A DNA stretch of 13,187 bases from Fidelibacterota bacterium UBA7303 (GTDB lineage Bacteria; Fidelibacterota; Marinisomatia; Marinisomatales; UBA1611): contig DKQR01000138.1 of the NCBI GenBank assembly GCA_002471805.1, positions 1-13,187 on the forward strand, read 5' to 3'. This document shows, in pieces, positions 7,384 through 13,187 of the stretch (positions are counted from its first letter, which is position 1; every line of letters begins with the position of its first letter). Below the pieces are notes generated by a model. It ran no database searches. It worked only from the letters and a program-made list of their open reading frames with translations, and was not told where the DNA came from. The translations under genes were made by a program, and so were the position numbers.

Positions 7384-8370
7384 TTATACGATGGTGTTCT
7401 CTAAAACACCCAATCGTTCTACTTCCAGCTTGACCACATCGCCCTTTTTGATCCAGCCGCCAGTGTTTTCCGGCCTCAATTCCAGGATGCAACCGGTGCC
7501 TACGGTCCCCGAACCTAGGTAATCCCCCGGCAGGAGTTTTGCATTCATAGAAGCCCGTTCGATCATTTTCGTAAAAGGATGATAGAGGTCATTGGTGTTT
7601 CCATCAGAGATAAGAGCCCCATTTACGTGACATGTCATACGCAGATGGAGCTTTCCATCATCACCCCAGGCATCCTCCAGTTCGTCAGGAGTTACCATGT
7701 AGGGTCCAAAACTGGAAGCAAAATCTTTCCCTTTTGCAGGACCCAGACTCATAGCCATTTCTTCCCGCTGAAGATCCCGGGCAGACCAGTCATTGCAAAT
7801 GGTGTATCCTGCAATGTGCCGATCAGCATCTTCGCTGGAAATATCCGATCCACCGTTGGCGATGATTACGGAAAACTCCAGCTCAAAATCCAGTTCTTCA
7901 GTTCCTTTCGGATAAGGAATTTCTTCTCTATGGCCATAAAGGGCAGCGGGATTAGAAAAATAAAAAATAGCAATCTTGAACCAGTCCGGATGCATCTCCA
8001 GTCCCCTTAGCTTACGGGCGGAACGGACGTGCTGTTCAAAAGCATAAAAGTCACGAAATGATTGTGGGTTTGGGATGGGAGCCATCAGTTGAACATCTGT
8101 TTCCAATACGGCAATGGGTGCTCCACCACTGGAATAAGACTGGATATTTATGGCGGGAAGAGACAAATCCAGTTCTTTCAATTTAGAGAAATGGGTGTCC
8201 CAGTTTTCAAGAGTTTTTTTCAGTGTTGAAGGAATTTCCAGGAAACTAGGATCTTGATTGTTTTCATTATACCAAATTGCAGAACGGATCACATCAACAA
8301 TATAATCATCTTTCTTAAATCCGAATCTGGGGCGTGCGTTATCGTCCAAGGTGTAGGTTACAAATTTCAT
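7384..8370 (-). CDS. fahA: Fumarylacetoacetate hydrolase (fumarylacetoacetase)
   Basis: Hydrolyses fumarylacetoacetate to fumarate and acetoacetate, the last step of homogentisate degradation. It has 328 residues and belongs to the FAH metal-dependent hydrolase family (bacterial short type). The metal-binding carboxylates are visible as Asp107 in FRDFYAFEQHV, Glu163 and Glu165 in LDFELEFSVII, and Asp194 in CNDWSARDLQ; His114 matches the active-site base. GPAKGKDFASSFGPYMV at about 210-226 and GSGTVGTGC near the C-terminus are also family-typical. The start ATG (8370) directly abuts the TAA of the preceding dioxygenase gene, and its ribosome site AGAGGA lies inside that gene's last codons. Other FAH-family members act on different diketo acids, but the context between two homogentisate-pathway genes makes this assignment firm. 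Confidence 0.93.
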   Translation of the reverse strand: MKFVTYTLDDNARPRFGFKKDDYIVDVIRSAIWYNENNQDPSFLEIPSTLKKTLENWDTHFSKLKELDLSLPAINIQSYSSGGAPIAVLETDVQLMAPIPNPQSFRDFYAFEQHVRSARKLRGLEMHPDWFKIAIFYFSNPAALYGHREEIPYPKGTEELDFELEFSVIIANGGSDISSEDADRHIAGYTICNDWSARDLQREEMAMSLGPAKGKDFASSFGPYMVTPDELEDAWGDDGKLHLRMTCHVNGALISDGNTNDLYHPFTKMIERASMNAKLLPGDYLGSGTVGTGCILELRPENTGGWIKKGDVVKLEVERLGVLENTIV

Positions 8371-9465
8371 TTAAAGATTTCCTCTTTTTTCCTGTTCTCG
8401 TTCAATGGATTCAAATAAAGCCTTGAAGTTTCCTTTCCCAAAGCTGTTTGAACCTTTTCTCTGTATGATTTCAAAAAAAAGTGTTGGCCGGTCCTGGAGT
8501 GGTTTGGTAAAGATCTGGAGCATATAGCCATTCTCATCCACATCTACCAAGATTCCAAGTTCAGCTAGAGTTTCAATATCTTCCTGGATGGGGCCGATCC
8601 TCTTGGTCAATTTTTCGTAATAGGATCTAGGTGTAGGCAGAAAATCTACACCGTTGGCACGCATCATGCGCACCGTGGGAATAATATCCCGCGTGGATAG
8701 GGCAAGATGCTGGACGCCGCCGGTTTCATAATAATCAATGAACTCCTGGATCTGTGATTTTTTCAATCCGTCTGCCGGTTCATTGATGGGCATTTTTATG
8801 ATTTCATTATCATTGGCCATGACAATGGAACGCAAGGCGGAATATTCTGTATTAATATCCTTATCATCCACGCTCCAGAACCGGTGCCAGCCAAAAATCT
8901 TTTCATAAAAATTGCAGACAGACTGCATTTCACCGTCGGGCTGGTTACCCACAACATGGTCGATATGAACCAAGCCGGTAGATACGGATTCAAGTTCCAG
9001 ATCATCCTTTTCAAACCCAGGTAAAAAGGACCCGTTATAGTTTTTTCGTTCTATAAAAGAGTGGATGGTATCCCCAAAGGTCTCAATGGCTGATACCACT
9101 GCTTCGCCGTTATCATCCTTGATTTCCCTTGGTTCCATGGCACTTTTTGCACCCCGTTCTAAAGACGTTTTCCAGGCGGATTCTGAATCATCTACTGTAA
9201 ATGCCACATCTTTTATGCCGTCCCCATGACGATCAATGTGGGCACCAATATCTGTGTTCTTTTCCAATGGTGATGTTATGACCAGGTTAATATGATCCTG
9301 ATTCAGCACGTAGCTGACTCTGTCGCGACTGCCTGTTTCCAATCCACGATATGCGATGGGCTGGAATCCCATGGTAGTGCGGTAATAATGAGCCGTCTGT
9401 TTTGCGTTGCCCACATACAATTCACAGTGATCAAATCCTCTAATTGAGTATGTTAAGCTGCTCAA
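8371..9465 (-). CDS. hppD: 4-Hydroxyphenylpyruvate dioxygenase
   Basis: Converts 4-hydroxyphenylpyruvate to homogentisate with O2. A two-domain VOC-fold Fe(II) enzyme of about 364 residues, normal length. The three iron ligands are present: His in HIDHVV (residue 170), His in GVQHLALST (253) and Glu in LFFEIIQRKG (332). The N-terminal domain shows CELYVGNAKQTAHYY, typical of the family. Three starts are possible: ATG 9492 or 9483, which lie inside the upstream aminotransferase gene with no good ribosome site, or TTG at 9465. TTG is preferred because AAAGGA sits six bases before it and its TTGA overlaps the upstream TGA stop, suggesting translational coupling; this genome also uses TTG for htpG. 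The longer forms would add 6 or 9 residues. Fourth structural step in the operon order regulator, transaminase, dioxygenase. Confidence 0.93.
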   Translation of the reverse strand: MSSLTYSIRGFDHCELYVGNAKQTAHYYRTTMGFQPIAYRGLETGSRDRVSYVLNQDHINLVITSPLEKNTDIGAHIDRHGDGIKDVAFTVDDSESAWKTSLERGAKSAMEPREIKDDNGEAVVSAIETFGDTIHSFIERKNYNGSFLPGFEKDDLELESVSTGLVHIDHVVGNQPDGEMQSVCNFYEKIFGWHRFWSVDDKDINTEYSALRSIVMANDNEIIKMPINEPADGLKKSQIQEFIDYYETGGVQHLALSTRDIIPTVRMMRANGVDFLPTPRSYYEKLTKRIGPIQEDIETLAELGILVDVDENGYMLQIFTKPLQDRPTLFFEIIQRKGSNSFGKGNFKALFESIEREQEKRGNL

Positions 9466-10547
9466 AGTATTTCCTTTAAACATGTAATGCATTTTTGATT
9501 TTCTTTTTCCAGGCCTACAGAAATTCGAATGCAGTTAGGCCAACCAAATGCAGCAAGGTGCCGTACAATCACTCCCTTTTTTAAAAGATCCTGTGTGAGT
9601 CTCAGTGCATCTTTTTCCGAACTCCAGATTGTGGTAATGAAATTCGCGACAGAAGGCACTTGTACAATCCCCATTCCATCAAATTTTTCCTTGAGAAATT
9701 TCATTCCCATCTTATTGGTCTGGATGGTTTTGATAAGAAAATCTGAATCATCCAAGGCAGCTATACCTGCAGCCTGTGCTGCCAGGGAAGGTTCAAAGGG
9801 AACTTTAACTTTCATCAGGTTAGCAATGAGTTCATCATGGGCAAATCCGTATCCGATTCGTATACCACCCAGGCCATAAGCTTTGGAAAAACTTCGTAGT
9901 GTGATCACATTATCATACCGATAGGTCATGGAGTCGGGATAATCCGGTATTTCTTTCGCAAATTCAAAGTAAGCTTCATCAAGAATAATTAACACTCTTT
10001 CTGGTACGTGAGCATAAAATTCATCAAAATCTTCCTTGGTAATATACGTACCCATGGGATTATCCGGGTTGGCAATGTAAATGATCTTGGTATAATCAGT
10101 GATCCTATCCGCCATGGAGCCTAGATCGTAACAGTGTTGTTTCATGGGCACCCAGTGTATCTGTCGTCCAGAAGCATTAGCAAGAACACGGAATCCAATA
10201 AAGGAATTTTTTGCACTGATCAGTTCATCATCACTTAATAAAAAAGTGCGCATAATAGTTGACATGATTCCTTCTGATCCTGCGCCTAGGACTACATTGT
10301 CCATTTTCACATTGAATTTCTCTGCCAGTTTTGTGCGTAGTTCAAACCCGGAGGAATCAGGATAACGATGAATATTTTGTAGTGAATCCTGGATCGCTGC
10401 TATGGCTTTTGGCGATGCTCCCAATGGGTTTTCATTAGATGCAAGTTTAATAACATTATCAATCCCCAGTTCCCTCTGTACTTCACTGATGGGTTTGCCT
10501 GGGATATAGTGGGCTAATCGCTGAATGTAGGAAGGGACAAGAGCCAT
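9462..10547 (-). CDS. HisC-like PLP aminotransferase, probably aromatic amino acid transaminase
   Basis: Class I/II fold-type I PLP aminotransferase of 361 residues, closest in motif pattern to histidinol-phosphate aminotransferase. Conserved features: KLASNENPLGASP near residues 34-46, Asn160 in ANPDNPMGTY, Asp190 and Tyr193 in ILDEAYFEF, the PLP lysine Lys222 in SFSKAYGLGGIRIGYG, Arg230, and C-terminal CIRISVGL with the carboxylate-binding Arg. HisC-family enzymes also accept Phe and Tyr, and this gene lies between an Lrp-type regulator and 4-hydroxyphenylpyruvate dioxygenase with no other histidine genes nearby. I infer that it deaminates tyrosine (and phenylalanine) to feed the catabolic operon. 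An automatic label of hisC would be misleading. It starts two bases after the regulator's stop and its own stop overlaps the next start. Confidence 0.88.
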   Translation of the reverse strand: MALVPSYIQRLAHYIPGKPISEVQRELGIDNVIKLASNENPLGASPKAIAAIQDSLQNIHRYPDSSGFELRTKLAEKFNVKMDNVVLGAGSEGIMSTIMRTFLLSDDELISAKNSFIGFRVLANASGRQIHWVPMKQHCYDLGSMADRITDYTKIIYIANPDNPMGTYITKEDFDEFYAHVPERVLIILDEAYFEFAKEIPDYPDSMTYRYDNVITLRSFSKAYGLGGIRIGYGFAHDELIANLMKVKVPFEPSLAAQAAGIAALDDSDFLIKTIQTNKMGMKFLKEKFDGMGIVQVPSVANFITTIWSSEKDALRLTQDLLKKGVIVRHLAAFGWPNCIRISVGLEKENQKCITCLKEIL

Positions 10548-10549
10548 TG

Positions 10550-11008
10550 TTAAACCGTAAGTTTTGTTTCGTTTTTAAACGTAGAAAGAACCACAGAAGT
10601 TTTCATTGTTTGAACATTAGTAAGAGCAGATAATTGATGAAGAATCAATTCTTCATAGGCGGGGATATCTTTGGTTACCACCTTGAGTAGAAAATCTGCT
10701 TCACCGGTAATGTGGTGGCATTCGAGCACTTCCGGAATGAGAGCAATGGAACTAATGAAATTTTCCACCGGTGTTTCTCCATGACGGGCTAATTTTACTT
10801 CCACAAATGTGAAGCAGGAATAGCCAGCTTTTCTCGGATTCAAAATAGCGATATATTTATCGATAAATCCGCTGATTTCCAGTTTTTTCACGCGTTCTAA
10901 AGTACTGCTGGGGGAAAGCCCTATGCGTTTGGCCAGTTCAGCATTTGTAATACGGCTATTCTTCTGGAGTTCTTCCAATAAATGTTTGTCTTTATAATCT
11001 AAATCCAT
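10550..11008 (-). CDS. Lrp/AsnC-family transcriptional regulator
   Basis: Feast/famine-type regulator of 152 residues, normal length. The N-terminal winged helix-turn-helix is at about residues 4-50 (LLEELQKNSRITNAELAKRI, then LSPSSTLERVKKLE), and the C-terminal RAM ligand-binding domain follows (FTFVEVKL, ALIPEVLECHHITGEADFLLKVV). Such proteins usually bind an amino acid. Here, as first gene of a Phe/Tyr degradation operon and divergent from the hydroxylase gene, phenylalanine or tyrosine is the likely effector and the 11009-11321 gap the likely target. Autoregulation is common in the family. The ATG at 11008 has no clear Shine-Dalgarno; the upstream region is almost pure A/T. Confidence 0.95.
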   Translation of the reverse strand: MDLDYKDKHLLEELQKNSRITNAELAKRIGLSPSSTLERVKKLEISGFIDKYIAILNPRKAGYSCFTFVEVKLARHGETPVENFISSIALIPEVLECHHITGEADFLLKVVTKDIPAYEELILHQLSALTNVQTMKTSVVLSTFKNETKLTV

Positions 11009-11037
11009 ATATAAATTCTATTAAATATTAATAATTA

Positions 11038-11043
11038 AGTATA
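11038..11043 (-). promoter_or_regulatory. Possible -10 box of the Phe/Tyr operon
   Basis: On the minus strand TATACT (11043 to 11038) lies 30 bases before the regulator's ATG, which would give a leader of about 20 bases. The surrounding sequence is extremely A/T rich and no convincing -35 is seen at 16-18 bases, so this is tentative. Confidence 0.25.
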
Positions 11044-11120
11044 AAGTTAGTTAATAAATTGAAATTACAAAATATTATTCTATAAAGTTATTTATTACTA
11101 TTGTTTATCTGTTGAAGAAT

Positions 11121-11126
11121 TATAAT
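11121..11126 (+). promoter_or_regulatory. Candidate -10 box for the hydroxylase gene
   Basis: A perfect TATAAT stands at 11121-11126 on the plus strand. The best -35-like hexamer, TTGTTT (11101-11106), is only 14 bases away, so the promoter may need an activator such as the neighbouring Lrp-type protein. A start near 11133 would give a leader of about 190 bases before the hydroxylase ATG. Confidence 0.3.
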
Positions 11127-11179
11127 CTCCAAATTCCATTAATAAATTTTACTCTTTTACATAGCCATATAGTCACACG

Positions 11180-11199
11180 CCGGTTCCCCGGTATTTTTT
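11180..11199 (+). terminator. Terminator-like hairpin in the hydroxylase leader
   Basis: CCGG (11180-11183) and CCGG (11188-11191) pair across a TTCC loop, with a flanking G-T pair, and are followed by TA and six Ts. It is a small GC stem in otherwise A/T-rich DNA, lying between the candidate promoter and the hydroxylase start. It could be an attenuator or the relic of an older gene's terminator. Confidence 0.3.
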
Positions 11200-11221
11200 G
11201 TTTCTGGGAGGATGAGTAGAT

Positions 11222-11335
11222 TTGGATATGATTAGGTATATATCACTGCTATTATTTATTGGTCCGGTTTTGGATAGGAGAAAATCATTACTGGATTTGA
11301 TAATTTACATTGGATTTGATAATGAGCTTTTCTAA
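11222..11335 (+). CDS. Short upstream reading frame overlapping the hydroxylase start
   Basis: A frame opening at TTG 11222 or ATG 11228 encodes 35-37 residues beginning MIRYISLLLFIG and ending at TAA 11333-11335, 14 bases past the hydroxylase ATG in another frame. GGGAGG (11206-11211) lies ten bases before the TTG. The beginning looks like a signal-peptide n- and h-region. Two readings are possible: a short leader whose translation couples to the hydroxylase, or the broken 5' end of a secreted-protein gene. No homology is recognised, and chance is not excluded. Confidence 0.25.
   Translation: MDMIRYISLLLFIGPVLDRRKSLLDLIIYIGFDNELF
11292..11323 (+). repeat. 13-base direct repeat before the hydroxylase start
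   Basis: TGGATTTGATAAT occurs at 11292-11304 and again at 11311-11323, exactly 19 bases apart, the second copy containing the first two bases of the hydroxylase ATG. A looser relative, TTGGATATGATTA, starts at 11222. This could be a small tandem duplication or a pair of regulator half-sites. Confidence 0.6.
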
Positions 11336-13067
11336 AAAAGAAATATTTAAAAAACTACCAAAACATTTACATCAATTTATCGCGACTCAGGATTATGATT
11401 TATATTATAATGCACAGGATCAAGCTGTTTGGCGCTATGTAATGCGACAACTATCACATCAATTAAAATCTAGCGCACATCCAATTTATAATGAAGGCCT
11501 TGAAAAAACAGGTATCTCTATTGAAAAAATTCCATCCATTGAAGAAATGAACAAATGTTTAAATAAACTTGGTTGGATGGCAATTGTTGTTGATGGGTTT
11601 ATTCCACCGCAAGCCTTTATGGAATTACAAGCATTAAAAGTTCTTGCAATTGCATTAGAAATGAGATCCTTAGAACACATTTTATACACACCAGCACCAG
11701 ATATTGTACATGAATCTGCGGGGCATGCACCAATGGTTTATGATGCTGAATATTCTGTTTATTTACAGCGTTTTGGTGAAATAGGAGTCAAAGCAATGTT
11801 TACTAAGCAGGATAAAGAAGTTTATGAGGCAATAAGACATTTATCAATTATTAAAGGTTATCCGTCGGTTACAAAAGAAGAGATTAAACAAGCAGAGGAA
11901 GATATAAATAATATATTAAATAGTGTAACGGTTCTTTCAGAGTCTGCACTATTAACAAGACTTCATTGGTGGACTGTTGAGTATGGTTTAGTAGGGACCG
12001 TTGATAATTACACTATTTATGGTGCAGGTCTTTTATCATCTTTAAGTGAAAGTAAATCGTGTTTGGATGATGAAAAGGTTAAAAAAACACCTTTAACAGT
12101 TGATGCAGTAAACACTCCTTATGACATTACAAATCCACAACCTCAATTATTTGTAACAAAAAGTTGCCGTCATTTAACGCAAGTTTTAGAAGATTTTGCT
12201 GATCAAATGTGTTTTAGAAAAGGTGGGGCTGAATCTGTACAAGTCGCTATAGATTCTGAAATTATTTCTACTTGTGAATATTCTTCTGGGTTACAAGTTT
12301 CTGGACTATTTACAAGATTACTAAAAAATTCAGTTAATAAAGAAATATATATTGGAACAACCGGACCGACCCAAATTTCTGTAAATAATAAAGAATTAGA
12401 TGGGCATGGAATCTCTTACCATACCGAAGGATTTGGGTCTCCCGTTGGTCCAATTTGTAATTTGATGATTCCATTAGAAGATGCGACAGAATACGATTTA
12501 ATTACATTAAATATAAAAAGAGAATATGTCGTTCATTTAGAATTCGTTTCTGGCATTGAGGTTATAGGTGTCCTTAAAAAAATTCATAAAAAATTGGAAA
12601 AAAATGTGTTAATGACGTTTGAAAACTGTACAGTTACAGGCCCAACTGGGGATGTATTATTTCAACCTGAATGGGGAATTTATGATATGGCAGTTGGTAT
12701 AAAGATTTCATCTGTATTTTCTGGTTCAGCAGATAAAACTAAATTTGATGTTTATCCATCCAAATCAGAAGAAACTGCCAAAAAAATAAAATATAGCGAT
12801 AAAGAAAAATTCGAGTTTTTAATTTATAACGAAATAAGGTCAATTCGTGAGACCGGAAAAAATTTCAATCGACTCAAAGAAATAATTACACTCTTAAAAA
12901 ATAAAAAATTTGAATCATGGTTACTATTTTTAGAAATACTTGAATTATTAGAAAAAGGTTCAAAAGAGTACAAGGATGTTAGAAATGCGTTAATATCAAT
13001 TTCCAAAATAAATAGTAAAAAGAAACATTTGATAGATCGTGGTTTAAATATCCTAGATTCCGAATGA
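11322..13067 (+). CDS. Phenylalanine 4-monooxygenase-type aromatic amino acid hydroxylase, long form
   Basis: Pterin- and Fe(II)-dependent hydroxylase expected to turn phenylalanine into tyrosine, feeding the divergent operon. It has 581 residues from the ATG at 11322. The catalytic domain fills about residues 10-296: TPAPDIVHESAGHAPMV holds iron ligands His130 and His135, HWWTVEYGL holds Glu220, and QPQLFVTKSCRHL marks the domain end. There is no N-terminal ACT regulatory domain. Residues ~300-581 form an extra region with no motif I recognise: a beta-rich part (about 300-475) and a Lys/Glu-rich helical end. Proteins of this length are known among Bacteroidota, whereas the proteobacterial enzyme is near 300 residues. 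A TTG at 11310 is an alternative start; neither has a ribosome site at normal distance. The gene appears more AT-rich, with many TTA leucines, than the operon opposite. Tryptophan hydroxylation cannot be excluded. Confidence 0.9.
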   Translation: MSFSKKEIFKKLPKHLHQFIATQDYDLYYNAQDQAVWRYVMRQLSHQLKSSAHPIYNEGLEKTGISIEKIPSIEEMNKCLNKLGWMAIVVDGFIPPQAFMELQALKVLAIALEMRSLEHILYTPAPDIVHESAGHAPMVYDAEYSVYLQRFGEIGVKAMFTKQDKEVYEAIRHLSIIKGYPSVTKEEIKQAEEDINNILNSVTVLSESALLTRLHWWTVEYGLVGTVDNYTIYGAGLLSSLSESKSCLDDEKVKKTPLTVDAVNTPYDITNPQPQLFVTKSCRHLTQVLEDFADQMCFRKGGAESVQVAIDSEIISTCEYSSGLQVSGLFTRLLKNSVNKEIYIGTTGPTQISVNNKELDGHGISYHTEGFGSPVGPICNLMIPLEDATEYDLITLNIKREYVVHLEFVSGIEVIGVLKKIHKKLEKNVLMTFENCTVTGPTGDVLFQPEWGIYDMAVGIKISSVFSGSADKTKFDVYPSKSEETAKKIKYSDKEKFEFLIYNEIRSIRETGKNFNRLKEIITLLKNKKFESWLLFLEILELLEKGSKEYKDVRNALISISKINSKKKHLIDRGLNILDSE

Positions 13068-13095
13068 TAATATTATCCCAATAAGACACCACCTT

Positions 13096-13115
13096 TTGAT
13101 TAGAACACTAATCAA
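13096..13115. repeat. Perfect inverted repeat after the hydroxylase gene
   Basis: TTGATTAG (13096-13103) and CTAATCAA (13108-13115) form a perfect 8-base-pair hairpin with an AACA loop, 29 bases after the stop codon. It lacks a following T-run on the plus strand, so it is at best a non-canonical transcript end or 3' stabiliser. The remaining bases to the window end hold no gene that I can see. Confidence 0.45.
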
Positions 13116-13187
13116 TACACTCATGGATATGCAAATTTGATTACAAGGAAATTATTAAATAGAATTTTAAACTTTATATTTAAATAA

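Noticed and set aside
7579..8010. 143-codon plus-strand frame opposite the fumarylacetoacetase gene
   Set aside because: Antisense to a well-supported gene with conserved active-site residues; its sequence has no family-like pattern.
8796..9014. Same-strand frame of 72 codons inside the 4-hydroxyphenylpyruvate dioxygenase gene
   Set aside because: Out-of-frame shadow fully within a coding region that carries the iron-ligand motifs.
1..13187. CRISPR arrays, insertion sequences, other tRNA or rRNA genes
   Set aside because: No regularly spaced repeats, transposase or integrase motifs, or other RNA gene consensus were seen on either strand.

Overview
The window is a stretch of a moderately AT-rich bacterial chromosome. 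The clues point to the Bacteroidota/FCB side of the tree: secreted proteins with short signal peptides, a 621-residue HtpG, the long (about 580-residue) type of aromatic amino acid hydroxylase, weak or absent Shine-Dalgarno sites at several starts, and TTG starts elsewhere. Candidatus Marinimicrobia or a Bacteroidota relative would fit, but this is inference from sequence style and not a phylogenetic placement.

Left part (1-3330): two divergent secreted-protein genes, a ThuA-like protein (minus) and an endonuclease/exonuclease/phosphatase-family protein (plus). They are followed by a convergent minus-strand lipoprotein whose sequence contains seven copies of a propeller-like repeat. Another minus-strand gene probably starts exactly at the left edge, because a good ribosome binding site lies at 9-15.

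Middle (3326-6228): the chaperone gene htpG, then about 370 bases without a gene that hold a possible small RNA ending in a clear intrinsic terminator, then a complete tmRNA (ssrA) at 5559-5907 encoding the tag (A)ADYGYMAAA. Just beyond the tmRNA 3' end is a minus-strand fragment that reads as the last ~48 residues of an S9-family (prolyl oligopeptidase-like) peptidase, a gene remnant.

Right part (6229-13067): a phenylalanine/tyrosine catabolism locus. A tightly packed minus-strand operon runs Lrp/AsnC regulator, HisC-like (probably aromatic) aminotransferase, 4-hydroxyphenylpyruvate dioxygenase, fumarylacetoacetate hydrolase, homogentisate 1,2-dioxygenase. Divergent from it, across a 300-base AT-rich region, is a phenylalanine 4-monooxygenase-like hydroxylase. 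Together they convert Phe to Tyr, to 4-hydroxyphenylpyruvate, to homogentisate, to maleylacetoacetate and, after isomerisation, to fumarate plus acetoacetate. The isomerase is the one step not encoded here. The hydroxylase gene looks more AT-rich than the operon and has a long leader with a terminator-like hairpin and a short upstream reading frame, so it may have been acquired separately.

I did not find a wholly new defence or mobile system. The most interesting items are the composition and leader of the hydroxylase gene and its uncharacterised C-terminal half, the peptidase remnant beside tmRNA, the unusual tmRNA tag, and the candidate small RNA.
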